Shown piece by piece: positions 17,194-26,874 of a DNA stretch of 64,000 nucleotides. The notes below the pieces were generated by a model that had not been told where the DNA came from, ran no database searches, and worked only from the letters and a program-made list of their open reading frames with translations. Origin of the DNA: Chryseobacterium tagetis (GTDB lineage Bacteria; Bacteroidota; Bacteroidia; Flavobacteriales; Weeksellaceae); contig NZ_JAERSE020000001.1 in assembly GCF_016735585.2 (NCBI RefSeq), forward strand, positions 806,001 through 870,000. Reading direction: 5' to 3'. The position numbers were made by a program, and so were the translations under genes. The first letter of the stretch is position 1. Every line of letters begins with the position of its first letter.

Positions 17194-18126
17194 ATGTTAA
17201 AGCAAATTCGAAACTATAAGCTGCCATATATTGTTTACAATTTTTTTAATAAAAGTAAATTAAAACATAATATCCCATTATATAAAAAGTACGGAATCAA
17301 TAAAAATTACTTTTCAAGTATTTCCAGCAAAGATTTTGCTCATCTTCCTGAGAATGAAAGAAAAGTAGATGCCCATGCATTATCGGGAACCTCTTTTTAC
17401 AAAAATCTTACTGAGGATAACAAAAAGAGTGTAATCAGTTTTGATGATAAAGGATATCTTATTCTAAGAAATTACCTAAGCTCTGAAACGGCTGATAAAA
17501 TCAATGCAGAAATCGATCAGTTAATGGCAAACGGAACAATCAAATTCCGCTATGGAGGGAAATTAATGTTTGTCATTCATCATTCTGAGATCATTAAAAA
17601 TATTGGAGATAATAAAGAACTTTTGGAATTTCTTTCCGTTCTAATAGATGGACAGGCAAAACTTTTTCAAAGCATTAATTTCATCAACGGAAGCCAGCAA
17701 AAGACACATTCTGATAGTATTCATATGACCACTTATCCTTTAGGAGGACTTTTGGGAGTATGGATTGCTTTAGAAGATATTGATGAAAGTAACGGAGCCT
17801 TACATTATATTCCTGAAAGTCATAAACTTCCTTATTTTTTAAATTCAGATTATGACAATGAAGGAAATAGCCTAAGAATTGGTAAGAAAAGCTATAAAGC
17901 ATATGAAGAATTCCTTGAAAAAAAGGTGAAAGAATTAGACCTTAAAAAAGAAATTTTCAAGGCTAAAAAAGGAGATTTATTAATATGGCACGCCAATATT
18001 CTTCATGGCGGAGAGCCCCATTTAGATAAATCACGAACTAGAAAGAGTTTAGTTTACCATTATTTTGATGAAAATAGTGTTTGTTATCATGAGGTTACCC
18101 AGCGTCCTGCGCTTTTTGAATTGTAA
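17194..18126 (+). CDS. Phytanoyl-CoA dioxygenase (PhyH) family Fe(II)/2OG oxygenase
   Basis: 310 residues. The non-haem iron triad fits H172-x-D174 (KTHSDSIH) and H271 (ANILHGGEPH), with R281 or R283 as the 2-oxoglutarate-binding arginine. The core LGGLLGVWIALEDIDESNGALHYIPESH is typical of PhyH enzymes that handle small molecules and appears complete. The N-terminal 80 residues are a family-specific extension. Substrate is unknown. It lies between the FemAB-like gene and a GT-C-like membrane protein gene, all on the plus strand with 50-75 bp gaps. Confidence 0.85.
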   Translation: MLKQIRNYKLPYIVYNFFNKSKLKHNIPLYKKYGINKNYFSSISSKDFAHLPENERKVDAHALSGTSFYKNLTEDNKKSVISFDDKGYLILRNYLSSETADKINAEIDQLMANGTIKFRYGGKLMFVIHHSEIIKNIGDNKELLEFLSVLIDGQAKLFQSINFINGSQQKTHSDSIHMTTYPLGGLLGVWIALEDIDESNGALHYIPESHKLPYFLNSDYDNEGNSLRIGKKSYKAYEEFLEKKVKELDLKKEIFKAKKGDLLIWHANILHGGEPHLDKSRTRKSLVYHYFDENSVCYHEVTQRPALFEL

Positions 18127-18179
18127 AATATTTACTCATATTTTTATCATTGAATTTAAATTAACAGACATCACCTAAA

Positions 18180-19358
18180 ATGCTTAAAAAAGGTAATCCT
18201 CTTTTTGTTTATTTCCTTTCTATCTACTTATGTATCATGTCCTATTATTTATATACTCACCAGTATTATAATGTAGACATAGAAGCATACATGGGCTTAG
18301 TGTATAAAGCAGAATATCCCGAGATGGGAATTAAAGAGATTCATGAAAAAGTATATACTGAATTGAAGGAGAAAAATCCAAAACACTTTGTATATGACTT
18401 ATCTCACGAAGAGATTGCGAAAGGTGAAAATACTTATTATAAAGTTTTAGCAGAAAATCCCAAAGCATATGAAGAAGAATTACAACTTTTCTCTGTAAAA
18501 CCTTTTTTTAATTTTATCAATTTAATATTTTTCAAGCTCGGTTTTGAAGCTTCAACTTCAATATTTTTGGTTTCTATAATTTCTTATGTTTTGATTCTTC
18601 TATTAGTTTTTAGATTTTTGACTAACATTTTAAGGAATCAAAATCTGGCAGTATTCATTACAATTATTTTATCATTATTCAAGCCTTTTCTAGAATCTAG
18701 CAGACATGCTTCACCGGATAATTTAGCTTGTTTGTTGCTTTTATTGAGTTTTTATTATTTTATTTTTAGAAAAAACTTTCTTCTTGCTACAATTTTTGCA
18801 ATGCTTTGCATTTTTACAAGACCCGAATATTATATTTTTTATTCGTTTGTTTTTCTACTGATATTTGTATACAGAAAAAGCCTTAGAATCTCTGTTCGCG
18901 ATTTGTGTTTTTCTTACTTTTATATAGGTTCTTCTTTTTTTCTTATACAATATTTTAATCAAATTTCGTGGTCAACATTATTCATGAATCAATTTACCCA
19001 GGTTCAGATTTATCCAATATCAAATCCTGACCCTTTTTATTTTTCTTCTTATTTTAATTTTTTAAAGAGCAATATATTGCTTGAGTTTAATGGCTCTTAC
19101 TTTCCAATTTTATTACTTTTCATCACTATAATTCTTGCTGCTAATTTCAATGTTAAAAATCCAAAACTTAAACTTTACAGTTTATTTTTTGCAAGTATAT
19201 ATATAGCCGTTTTTATTCGCTTTTTAATATTTCCCAGTTTAGTCAATAGAATGATGTTGGGATATTATCTCCTAATAATTTTAGCTTTAATTTATATTCA
19301 ATTCTCAAAAGAAGGTATTTTAAAAAAGAAAAATATAGAAATCAATTATTCTTCATAA
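18180..19358 (+). CDS. Multi-pass membrane protein, GT-C glycosyltransferase-like, unknown
   Basis: 392 residues. Helix 1 (residues about 8-26) is followed by a long external loop (about 30-105) with NVDIEAYMG, where D/E residues directly after helix 1 resemble the catalytic acidic motif of GT-C enzymes. About nine more helices follow (ILLLVFRFL, LLLLSFYYFIF, FVFLLIFVY). SSRHASPDNLA and TRPEYYIFY resemble the H-x-D-x-L and R-P segments of such integral-membrane mannosyl/arabinosyl transferases. I do not recognise an exact family. Codon use is strongly AT-biased. It may complete a surface-glycan step with the two genes upstream. Confidence 0.5.
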   Translation: MLKKGNPLFVYFLSIYLCIMSYYLYTHQYYNVDIEAYMGLVYKAEYPEMGIKEIHEKVYTELKEKNPKHFVYDLSHEEIAKGENTYYKVLAENPKAYEEELQLFSVKPFFNFINLIFFKLGFEASTSIFLVSIISYVLILLLVFRFLTNILRNQNLAVFITIILSLFKPFLESSRHASPDNLACLLLLLSFYYFIFRKNFLLATIFAMLCIFTRPEYYIFYSFVFLLIFVYRKSLRISVRDLCFSYFYIGSSFFLIQYFNQISWSTLFMNQFTQVQIYPISNPDPFYFSSYFNFLKSNILLEFNGSYFPILLLFITIILAANFNVKNPKLKLYSLFFASIYIAVFIRFLIFPSLVNRMMLGYYLLIILALIYIQFSKEGILKKKNIEINYSS

Positions 19359-19418
19359 TACCATTGAATTGTACCTTTATATAAATTAAAAAGTAGGGGG
19401 GAATTCAGAAAATATTAG

Positions 19419-19426
19419 TAATTTTG
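19419..19426 (+). promoter_or_regulatory. -7 box TAATTTTG with very short leader
   Basis: TAATTTTG matches TAnnTTTG, 12 bases before the ATG at 19439, so the message would have only a few leader bases. The TTG inside this box is not a plausible start codon. Confidence 0.45.
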
Positions 19427-19438
19427 CTACCTCAAATT

Positions 19439-19951
19439 ATGACAAATTTTTCAGGATATCTGCCCTATGCATTTGCATTAATTATTGCAATTCCTTTCTT
19501 GGTTTTACTAAGACAGTTTGTATTCACTTACATTAAACTTAAAGAACAGGAAATTAAATTACTTTCGGTAAAATCAAATTCAGAAAACAAGACGCAGGCG
19601 TATGAAAGAATGACCTTGTTTTTGGAAAGAATAAAACCTTCAAACTTAGTTCAAAGGTTCAATAAAGATCTGGCGAGTCACGAGTTTATTTTCCTTACCG
19701 AAAAGACAATTAATGAAGAATTTGAATATAATTCTTCTCAGCAATTATATGTTACGAAAAATTCATGGCAAAATATTGTTGATTCTAAAAATGCAGTAAT
19801 AGATTTGCTTCATAAAACATATGACGGATTGAATGGGAATGCTAATCTTGAAGAATTTAAGACCATTTTCATCATGAATTATATGGAAAGTGAAGATTAT
19901 ATTTCAATAACGATTGAAGATTTAAGAAGAGAAATTATAATAATAGCTTAA
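19439..19951 (+). CDS. Uncharacterised single-helix membrane-anchored protein
   Basis: 170 residues from MTNFSGYLPYAFALIIA. One N-terminal membrane helix (about 8-27) leads into a charged coiled segment (YIKLKEQEIKLLSVKSNSEN) and a soluble alpha/beta domain (ERMTLFLERIKPSNLVQRF, then LASHEFIFLTEKTINEEFEYN). I do not recognise a named domain, but the layout matches small conserved proteins seen next to inorganic pyrophosphatase genes in flavobacteria (recollection, not verified). The next gene, ppa, starts 23 bp downstream on the same strand. Confidence 0.7.
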   Translation: MTNFSGYLPYAFALIIAIPFLVLLRQFVFTYIKLKEQEIKLLSVKSNSENKTQAYERMTLFLERIKPSNLVQRFNKDLASHEFIFLTEKTINEEFEYNSSQQLYVTKNSWQNIVDSKNAVIDLLHKTYDGLNGNANLEEFKTIFIMNYMESEDYISITIEDLRREIIIIA

Positions 19952-19974
19952 CTAAAAATAAAATTTTAAATAAA

Positions 19975-20586
19975 ATGATTCCAAATTTTAAAGCACATCC
20001 ATGGCATGGGATTTCTGCGGGAGAAGATGCGCCAAATGTTGTAAATGTTTTCGTGGAGATCGTTCCTTCAGATACTATTAAATATGAAGTAGATAAAGAA
20101 ACAGGATTTTTAAAGGTTGACAGACCTCAGAAATTCTCAAATATCATTCCTGCATTGTATGGTTTCGTTCCTAGAACATACTGCGATCAGGCGGTAATGG
20201 ATTTGGCTATTGAAAGAGGTGCAAATGATGTTACAATGGGAGATCATGATCCACTTGATATCTGTGTCTTGAGTTCTCATAATATTCATTCAGGAGGTCT
20301 GTTGATGGAAGCTATTCCAATCGGTGGATTCAAAATGATTGACGGAGGAGAAGCTGATGACAAGATCGTTGCTGTAATGATCGGAGATCACGCTTTTGGC
20401 CACTACAGAGATATTTCTGAATTGCCTGAAGCTGAAGTGAAAAGATTGATGCACTACTTCCTGACATACAAAAACTTACCGGATGAGCCTGCAAAATGCA
20501 GAATTCAAGAAGTGTACGGAGCAGATCACGCAAGAAAAGTAATCAAAGCTTCTCAGGATGATTATGCTAATAAATATGGAGGATAA
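19975..20586 (+). CDS. ppa: Soluble inorganic pyrophosphatase, family I
   Basis: 203 residues. The signature D90-H-D-P-L-D95 (DHDPLDICVL) carries metal-binding aspartates; FVPRTYCDQ and the C-terminal HYFLTYKNL complete the active site. It splits PPi to two phosphates in the cytoplasm, pulling biosynthetic reactions forward. It lies immediately before a membrane pyrophosphatase gene, giving two unrelated enzymes for the same substrate side by side, separated by a terminator. Confidence 0.95.
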   Translation: MIPNFKAHPWHGISAGEDAPNVVNVFVEIVPSDTIKYEVDKETGFLKVDRPQKFSNIIPALYGFVPRTYCDQAVMDLAIERGANDVTMGDHDPLDICVLSSHNIHSGGLLMEAIPIGGFKMIDGGEADDKIVAVMIGDHAFGHYRDISELPEAEVKRLMHYFLTYKNLPDEPAKCRIQEVYGADHARKVIKASQDDYANKYGG

Positions 20587-20611
20587 GATTCTCTTTATTT
20601 GATTATAAATT

Positions 20612-20646
20612 AAAGGATAAATGATTTTTCATTTATCCTTTTTTAT
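20612..20646 (+). terminator. Rho-independent terminator after ppa
   Basis: 13-bp perfect stem AAAGGATAAATGA (20612-20624) with TCATTTATCCTTT (20629-20641), TTTT loop, followed by T residues. It separates ppa from hppA, so the two are separate transcripts or linked only by read-through. Confidence 0.92.
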
Positions 20647-20759
20647 TGAAGTCCTGCAAGATACTGCATTAATGTTTTCAACGTGTTGTATTATTTTATT
20701 AAAATCCTTGGGAATTATTTATTATATTTAATACTCTATTACCAAAAAAATATTAAACT

Positions 20760-23492
20760 ATGGACTTATTTGTGTTAGTACCAATTTTTGGTGTCATTGC
20801 TTTGCTGTATACCTTTATTCAGAGCAATTGGGTAAGTAAGCAGGATGCCGGAAATGACAAAATGAAAGTTATCAGCGGACATATCGCTGACGGTGCAATG
20901 GCTTTTCTAAAGGCTGAGTACAAAATTTTAACTTATTTCGTAGTAATTGTAGCTATTCTTTTAGCGGTGATGGGTATGAGCAATGCGAACTCTCACTGGA
21001 GTATCGGGATTGCTTTTGCTGTTGGAGCTATATTTTCGGCATCTGCAGGCTTTATCGGAATGAAAATCGCAACAAAAGCCAATGTAAGAACGGCAGAAGC
21101 TGCTAGAACGTCACTTTCCAAAGCGCTTAAAGTTTCTTTTACAGGAGGTTCTGTAATGGGAATGGGGGTTGCCGGCTTGGCCGTTTTAGGACTGGGTTCT
21201 TTATTTTTAATCATCAAACAGATTTTTGCACCGGATGCTCCCGTAGATTCTCACGAAATGGAAAGAACCATTGAGGTCTTAACCGGATTTTCTTTAGGAG
21301 CAGAATCCATTGCTCTTTTTGCAAGAGTAGGAGGCGGAATTTATACTAAAGCTGCAGATGTTGGGGCAGATCTGGTAGGAAAGGTAGAAGCCGGAATTCC
21401 GGAAGACGATCCTCGCAATCCGGCAACAATCGCAGATAACGTTGGTGATAATGTAGGAGACGTTGCAGGAATGGGAGCCGATTTATTCGGTTCTTATGTG
21501 GCGACAGTTTTAGCAACCATGGTTTTAGGAAGAGAAACGATCTCTGAAGATTCTTTTGGAGGTTTTGCCCCAATTCTTCTCCCAATGCTGATTGCAGGAA
21601 CCGGAATTATATTTTCTATGATAGGAACTCTATTTGTCAGAATTAATGATAATGAAGATTCCTCTACGTCAAGCGTACAAAACGCATTAAATCTAGGAAA
21701 CTGGGGAAGTATCGTTATTACCGCCATAGCTTCTTATTTTCTGGTTACTTATATTTTACCGGAGAAAATGGTACTGAGAGGTCAGGAATTTACTAAAATG
21801 GGTGTTTTTGGAGCCATTATGGTAGGATTGGTAGTCGGTACATTGATGAGTATCATTACAGAATATTATACTGCAATAGGGAAAAGACCGGTTTCCAGTA
21901 TTGTAAGACAATCTTCAACAGGTCATGCGACCAATATTATTGGCGGATTAGCGGTTGGAATGGAATCTACTTTACTTCCAATTATTGTTTTAGCTGGTGG
22001 AATTTATGGCTCTTATTTATGTGCAGGATTATATGGTGTTGCTATTGCTGCTGCTGGTATGATGGCAACAACCGCAATGCAATTGGCAATCGATGCTTTT
22101 GGTCCTATTGCAGATAATGCAGGTGGAATTGCCGAAATGAGTGAATTGCCAAAAGAAGTCCGTGAAAAAACAGATATTTTAGATGCTGTCGGAAATACTA
22201 CCGCAGCAACGGGAAAAGGGTTTGCTATCGCTTCAGCGGCATTAACGGCTTTAGCCTTATTTGCAGCTTTTGTAGGGATTGCAGGCATCGACGGGATTGA
22301 TATTTACAGAGCCGATGTTTTGGCTGGATTATTTGTGGGAGGGATGATCCCTTTTATATTTTCTTCATTGGCTATTACTGCGGTTGGACAGGCTGCAATG
22401 GCCATGGTAGAAGAAGTTCGCAGGCAATTTCGTGAAATTCCCGGGATTTTGGAAGGAAAAGCACAACCTGAATATGAAAAATGTGTTGCCATTTCTACCG
22501 ATGCTTCCATCAGGAAAATGATGCTTCCGGGAGCCATTGCTATTATTTCACCATTATTAATTGGATTTATTTTTGGACCTGAAGTTTTGGGTGGGTTTTT
22601 AGCAGGAGCTACTGTGTGCGGGGTTCTTATGGGGATGTTCCAGAACAATGCAGGCGGAGCTTGGGATAATGCTAAAAAATCATTTGAAAAAGGAGTCGAC
22701 ATCAATGGACAAACATATTATAAAGGATCTGAACCTCATAAAGCTTCTGTTACAGGAGATACCGTAGGAGATCCGTTCAAAGATACTTCGGGGCCATCGA
22801 TGAATATTTTGATTAAATTAATGTCTATCGTTTCTTTGGTTATCGCACCGACTTTAGCAACGTTGCATAAAGATAAAATAGAAGCCAACAGGAAAGCAAA
22901 AATTGAGGCTTTAACTGGCGTTTCAGGACTTGGTTCTGCAATAGATACTCATAACGGAGCAATTGTATTAAATCCAAAAGAAATTAAAGGCTACGTCAAT
23001 GAAAACGGTGATTTTGTTTATGATACTGGAAATATTAAAGAAGTTGAACTAAAAGGAGGAAAGAAAATTTCAATAGGAGAAGGAAGTCAATTGTATCAGT
23101 TGTATAATTCGGTGAAACAAAAAGATCAGAGAATTTTAGATGCAAATAACTGGTATACCATTGAAAACTTATATTTTGAAACAGGTTCAAGTGATTTAAA
23201 AGCAGGTTCAGAAGTTCAGTTATTGAATTTGGTTGAAATTATGACCGCCTATCCGGACCTGAAAATAAAATTAGGAGGCTATACTGACAATTCAGGAAAT
23301 GATGAAAGTAACCAAAAATTATCCAATTTAAGAGCTCAAACGGCAAAACTTAAATTACTAGAATTAGGAATAGCTGCAGATAGAGTAGAAGCAGAAGGAT
23401 ATGGTTCTCAGCATCCCGTTTGTGCAGCTAACGATACCGATGAGTGCAAGGCGAAAAACCGAAGAATTGATGTAAGGGTTCTTTCTTTTTAA
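20760..23492 (+). CDS. hppA: K+-dependent membrane pyrophosphatase fused to OmpA-like domain
   Basis: 910 residues. Residues 1-700 form the 16-helix ion-pumping pyrophosphatase, with substrate-binding blocks [37 protein letters not shown] (about 225-241) and [19 protein letters not shown] (about 478-487) has Ala and Gly at the positions that in K+-independent enzymes are Lys and Thr, so it should need K+. It pumps Na+ and/or H+ across the inner membrane using PPi. Residues about 795-910 are an OmpA-like peptidoglycan-binding domain: [47 protein letters not shown]. Standard enzymes end near 670-730. The tail should lie in the periplasm. No frameshift is needed to read the fusion. Confidence 0.93.
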   Translation: MDLFVLVPIFGVIALLYTFIQSNWVSKQDAGNDKMKVISGHIADGAMAFLKAEYKILTYFVVIVAILLAVMGMSNANSHWSIGIAFAVGAIFSASAGFIGMKIATKANVRTAEAARTSLSKALKVSFTGGSVMGMGVAGLAVLGLGSLFLIIKQIFAPDAPVDSHEMERTIEVLTGFSLGAESIALFARVGGGIYTKAADVGADLVGKVEAGIPEDDPRNPATIADNVGDNVGDVAGMGADLFGSYVATVLATMVLGRETISEDSFGGFAPILLPMLIAGTGIIFSMIGTLFVRINDNEDSSTSSVQNALNLGNWGSIVITAIASYFLVTYILPEKMVLRGQEFTKMGVFGAIMVGLVVGTLMSIITEYYTAIGKRPVSSIVRQSSTGHATNIIGGLAVGMESTLLPIIVLAGGIYGSYLCAGLYGVAIAAAGMMATTAMQLAIDAFGPIADNAGGIAEMSELPKEVREKTDILDAVGNTTAATGKGFAIASAALTALALFAAFVGIAGIDGIDIYRADVLAGLFVGGMIPFIFSSLAITAVGQAAMAMVEEVRRQFREIPGILEGKAQPEYEKCVAISTDASIRKMMLPGAIAIISPLLIGFIFGPEVLGGFLAGATVCGVLMGMFQNNAGGAWDNAKKSFEKGVDINGQTYYKGSEPHKASVTGDTVGDPFKDTSGPSMNILIKLMSIVSLVIAPTLATLHKDKIEANRKAKIEALTGVSGLGSAIDTHNGAIVLNPKEIKGYVNENGDFVYDTGNIKEVELKGGKKISIGEGSQLYQLYNSVKQKDQRILDANNWYTIENLYFETGSSDLKAGSEVQLLNLVEIMTAYPDLKIKLGGYTDNSGNDESNQKLSNLRAQTAKLKLLELGIAADRVEAEGYGSQHPVCAANDTDECKAKNRRIDVRVLSF

Positions 23493-23512
23493 TTAAATAC
23501 CAATTAAAGTAT

Positions 23513-23540
23513 AAAGCACTGTAATTGCAGTGCTTTTTTA
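23513..23540. terminator. Terminator between hppA and the convergent aminotransferase
   Basis: 9-bp stem AAAGCACTG (23513-23521) with CAGTGCTTT (23528-23536), loop TAATTG, then T residues on plus. It sits 21 bp after the hppA stop and 22 bp before the end of the convergent aminotransferase gene. Confidence 0.85.
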
Positions 23541-23561
23541 TGTAGAATCTTGACCCTATTT

Positions 23562-24701
23562 TTAGAGATTTTTTCTCAAATACTCTAAAGCATCAATAAT
23601 CAGATCATCTTTTTTTGCAAAACTGAATCTTATATAATCTGAATTTGTTTTAGAATTATAAAATGCAGAAACAGGGAGACAAGATACTTTTTTCTCTACA
23701 GTCAGCCATTTGGAGAATTCTACGTCAGTCATTGTTTTGGAAATACTTCTGAAATTAACGACCTGAAAGAAACTTCCCTGTGCTTTTTGCTCAACCTGCA
23801 AAGGAGTGTATTGGATAAGTTCATTAAAAATATCTCTTTTATCCTGCATGGCTTTCCTGTTTTCTTCGGGATCAAATACTTCTAAATATTTTGCAACCGC
23901 ATACTGAGCCGGAGCATTGGTACTGAAAGAAATATACTGTTGGTAGTTTCTGAAATTATTTAATAAATCCTCTGCAGCAAGCAGGTAACTTACCTTCCAG
24001 CCGGTTGCATGAAACATTTTTCCGAAAGAAAATATGCAAAAGGTTCTTTTTCTTAGATCCGGATGAAGAAACGAACTATAATGTTCAATATCATCATAAC
24101 AATATATATCATAGATCTCTTCTGAGATTAAGTAAATTTCCTGATCTTTAATTAATTCATATAATTGATTCCAGTCATTTTGATTCCAGATTTTACCGGT
24201 GGGATTTTGGGGAGAATTTACAATAATCGCTTTAGTTTTTTCAGAAATGCAGCTTTGAAGTTTGTCCCAATTAATGGTGAAATCACATTCCAGATCATAA
24301 TAGACCGGAAAGCCTCCATTTAGAACAATTGAAGGAGCATAGGTATAGTAAGAGGGTTGTATTACAATGACTTCATCTCCTTGATTAAGAATAGATTTTA
24401 AAGAAGTATATAAAGCAAACGTTGAACAGGGAACAATATTTACTTCTCCTTTTTTTATGACAATACTATTCTTTCTTTTGGCATTGAATTTAATAATATT
24501 ATCAATCAGTAAAGCATTCCCTTCGAGGGATTCATAGCTGTGACTGACACAGTCTGCAGATTCTTTCAGATAATATCGTAATCTGCTGTCGACTTCAAAA
24601 TCAGGCAAACCTAAAGACAGATCGAAACTTCCGTGCTTTCTGGCGAGCTCAGACATTTCTGTAAAAAAAGAAAAATGATTAAATCCGTAAAGTTCTTGCA
24701 T
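23562..24701 (-). CDS. Class I/II PLP aminotransferase (methionine/kynurenine aminotransferase type)
   Basis: 379 residues. PLP-binding lysine is expected at K228 in FSFGKMFHATGWKVSY; NSPQNPTGKIW is the conserved carboxylate/PLP block, and YSSFLHP plus the final RFSFAKKDD carry the substrate-binding arginine. Blocks FNHFSFFTEMS and LSLGLPDFEVD match the YbdL/kynurenine-aminotransferase branch, which prefers methionine, glutamine or aromatic amino acids. A minus-strand TATATTTG box (24719-24726) gives a leader of about 10-15 nt. It stands alone, convergent with hppA and divergent from the peptidase gene. Confidence 0.88.
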   Translation of the reverse strand: MQELYGFNHFSFFTEMSELARKHGSFDLSLGLPDFEVDSRLRYYLKESADCVSHSYESLEGNALLIDNIIKFNAKRKNSIVIKKGEVNIVPCSTFALYTSLKSILNQGDEVIVIQPSYYTYAPSIVLNGGFPVYYDLECDFTINWDKLQSCISEKTKAIIVNSPQNPTGKIWNQNDWNQLYELIKDQEIYLISEEIYDIYCYDDIEHYSSFLHPDLRKRTFCIFSFGKMFHATGWKVSYLLAAEDLLNNFRNYQQYISFSTNAPAQYAVAKYLEVFDPEENRKAMQDKRDIFNELIQYTPLQVEQKAQGSFFQVVNFRSISKTMTDVEFSKWLTVEKKVSCLPVSAFYNSKTNSDYIRFSFAKKDDLIIDALEYLRKNL

Positions 24702-24788
24702 CTATTTTGCATTTAAATCAAATATAATAAATTTTGGATTTCAGTAAAGAATAAATATATTTTGCTATTTTTAAGAAAATTATTTTAA

Positions 24789-25835
24789 ATGAAAAAGTTA
24801 ATCATTCCGGTGTTAGCTGCAGTTTTACTTACAAGCTGCGGAGTTTCTAAAGTTTCTACGGAAACGTCCGGCACATCTGTTATTTCCCCTAAAACATATA
24901 ACAAAGCCTTTCAGACTGCTTATAAGGAGATTAAGGCAGAAGATCTAAAGAAAAACTTATATGTAATTGCTTCCGATGAAATGGAGGGAAGAGATACCGG
25001 AAGTCCGGGACAGAAAAGAGCAGGTGAATACATGATTAATTATTATAAAAACTTAGGTATTTCTTACCCAAAAGCATTAGGGTCGTATTATCAGAAGGTT
25101 CCGGCTGATTTTATGAAACAGAGAGGGGGCGGAAATCTTCCTGATTCTGAAAATATTTTGGCATTCATAGAAGGAAGTGAAAAACCTGAGGAAATTGTTG
25201 TGATTTCAGGGCATTATGATCACGTAGGAACAAGAAACGGAATCGTGTATAACGGTGCGGATGATGATGGAAGCGGAACCGTTGCCGTAATGGAAATTGC
25301 AAAGGCTTTCCAGAGTGCTAAAAAGGCAGGGAAAGGACCTAAAAGATCGATCTTATTCCTTCACGTGACAGGAGAGGAGCATGGTTTATTTGGTTCAGAA
25401 TACTATACAGATAATCCTGTATTTCCTTTGGCCAATACAGTTGTCGATTTAAATATTGATATGATAGGACGTGATGATCCTGAAAACAGGGGGAAACAAT
25501 ACGTATATGTAATCGGTTCAGATATGTTGAGTTCACAATTAAAAGTAATTAATGAAGCCGCTAACAAAACAACAAATAATCTGGAATTAAATTATAAGTA
25601 TGATGACCCGAATGATCCTCAAAGATTATACTACAGATCTGATCATTATAATTTTGCTAAAAACAATGTTCCGGTAGCATTTTTCTTTGACGGAATTCAT
25701 GAAGATTACCACAAGCCAACAGATGATGTTGAAAAAATTGATTACAACTTACTGGCAAAAAGAACGCAATTAGTTTTTGCAACAGCCTGGGAACTGGCCA
25801 ACAGAAAAGACAGAATCGTAGTAGATAAAAAATAA
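24789..25835 (+). CDS. M28 family zinc aminopeptidase lipoprotein
   Basis: 348 residues. Lipoprotein signal with lipobox LLTSC near residue 17. The M28 zinc site is complete: H-x-D in SGHYDHVG, D in NGADDDGSGT, catalytic and metal Glu pair in TGEEHGLFGS, D in NIDMIGRDD, and H in DYHKPTDDVEKID. ELKKNLYVIASDEMEGRDTG-like N-terminal sequence is typical of flavobacterial secreted M28 peptidases. It removes N-terminal residues from peptides in the periplasm or at the surface. A terminator follows directly. Confidence 0.92.
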   Translation: MKKLIIPVLAAVLLTSCGVSKVSTETSGTSVISPKTYNKAFQTAYKEIKAEDLKKNLYVIASDEMEGRDTGSPGQKRAGEYMINYYKNLGISYPKALGSYYQKVPADFMKQRGGGNLPDSENILAFIEGSEKPEEIVVISGHYDHVGTRNGIVYNGADDDGSGTVAVMEIAKAFQSAKKAGKGPKRSILFLHVTGEEHGLFGSEYYTDNPVFPLANTVVDLNIDMIGRDDPENRGKQYVYVIGSDMLSSQLKVINEAANKTTNNLELNYKYDDPNDPQRLYYRSDHYNFAKNNVPVAFFFDGIHEDYHKPTDDVEKIDYNLLAKRTQLVFATAWELANRKDRIVVDKK

Positions 25836-25854
25836 TCTGCAATCAAAAAAACTC

Positions 25855-25893
25855 AAGGACAAATTTGTTGAATCATACAGTTTGTCCTTTTTT
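25855..25893 (+). terminator. Rho-independent terminator after the M28 peptidase
   Basis: 9-bp stem AAGGACAAA (25855-25863) with TTTGTCCTT (25881-25889), a 17-nt loop, then T residues; 19 bp after the stop. Confidence 0.85.
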
Positions 25894-25916
25894 ATTTTAA
25901 AATAATATCATTAAAT

Positions 25917-26282
25917 ATGAAACAGGAAATCAAATCAATACGTCCGTTTATAGGATCAGAAAACTTTGAGATCAGCCGGAGTTTTTATAAAGATTTGGGC
26001 TTTGAAGAAATTATTTTAGAACCTAAATTATCACTGTTTACATGGGATAATTTGGGATTTTATTTGCAGGATGCCTATGTAAAAGACTGGGTTGATAATA
26101 CCATGCTTTTTATAGAAGTAGGGAATGTTGATGAGTTTTGGGAAGGTCTCCAACAATTAAACCTTGAGAAATATGAAGGAGTAAAACTGACTCCGCCACG
26201 AACGATGACCTGGGGAAAAGAATGTTTCGTTCATGATCCGGCCGGTATTTTATGGCATTTTGGTGAATTCTTCACTCAATAA
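25917..26282 (+). CDS. VOC (glyoxalase/bleomycin-resistance) family protein
   Basis: 121 residues with two betaalphabetabetabeta units: SIRPFIGSENFEISRSFYKD-LGFEE and MLFIEVGNVDEFWEGL, ending FVHDPAGILWHFGEFF, the typical second metal-side strand. VOC proteins act as glyoxalases, dioxygenases or drug-binding proteins; the substrate cannot be deduced. It stands alone between two terminators. Confidence 0.82.
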   Translation: MKQEIKSIRPFIGSENFEISRSFYKDLGFEEIILEPKLSLFTWDNLGFYLQDAYVKDWVDNTMLFIEVGNVDEFWEGLQQLNLEKYEGVKLTPPRTMTWGKECFVHDPAGILWHFGEFFTQ

Positions 26283-26320
26283 TTTTAAAAAGAGATATGA
26301 TTTAGATCTAAACTTTGGTA

Positions 26321-26350
26321 ATCCTGATAAATGTCAGGATGTTTTTATTT
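26321..26350 (+). terminator. Terminator after the VOC gene
   Basis: 7-bp stem ATCCTGA (26321-26327) with TCAGGAT (26334-26340), loop TAAATG, followed by GTTTTTATTTTT on plus. Confidence 0.75.
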
Positions 26351-26440
26351 TTATTGATTCTAAATAAATATAAATTTGTATCAACAAAAAAATTACTAAA
26401 ACACATATCTAATCATATCCATATCAATTTTTGTTTTTTG

Positions 26441-26467
26441 AACCGACAGACCATTGTCGGTTTTTTT
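26441..26467 (+). terminator. Second plus-strand terminator, overlapping the hxlR stop
   Basis: 8-bp stem AACCGACA (26441-26448) with TGTCGGTT (26455-26462), loop GACCAT, followed by a seven-T run on plus. Only the plus strand has the T-run. It backs up the hairpin at 26321 and protects the convergent hxlR gene from read-through. Confidence 0.75.
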
Positions 26468-26825
26468 ATTTCTGATAAAGAGATTTTCTGTATTCAATGC
26501 CCCACTTAGCAATTTCGTCAATAATAGGCTGTATTGTTCTTCCATATTCTGTCACTTCATATTCTACAGTTACAGGTTTTGTATCCAGTACAGTACGTTT
26601 GATCAGATGATTGATCTCCATATCCTGAAGCTCTTTTGAAAGCATTTTAGCGGCAATACCGTCAATTTCTCTCAAAAGATCCATAAAACGCATATTCCCT
26701 CCCTGCAATAGAGTTCCTAAAATGTGGAATTTCCATTTACCTGACAGAATTTCCATAGCATCTTTAATAGCATTCATTCTGTTCTTACAGACTAATGATG
26801 TATTTAAATTGGCGACCTTTTTCAT
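26466..26825 (-). CDS. HxlR-type winged-helix transcriptional regulator
   Basis: 119 residues. CKNRMNAIKDAMEILSGKWKFHIL is the HxlR N-terminal block, with a cysteine that in some relatives senses oxidants or aldehydes. The recognition region is MRFMDLLREIDGIAAKMLSKEL, the wing is VEYEVTEYGRTIQPIIDEIAKWG. Dimeric regulator of redox or aldehyde response genes. It is divergent from the DsbA-like lipoprotein gene, and two adjacent GTTTCC-N4-GGAAAC-type palindromes lie between them, so that gene is its likely target. Confidence 0.92.
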   Translation of the reverse strand: MKKVANLNTSLVCKNRMNAIKDAMEILSGKWKFHILGTLLQGGNMRFMDLLREIDGIAAKMLSKELQDMEINHLIKRTVLDTKPVTVEYEVTEYGRTIQPIIDEIAKWGIEYRKSLYQK

Positions 26826-26874
26826 TCCTTAGTTTGTTTAAATTCGAAGATGTAAATGTATGAAAATAATCAGG

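Noticed and set aside
22304..22705. 133-codon minus-strand ORF inside hppA
   Set aside because: It is an opposite-strand shadow of the highly conserved pyrophosphatase core; no domain is visible.
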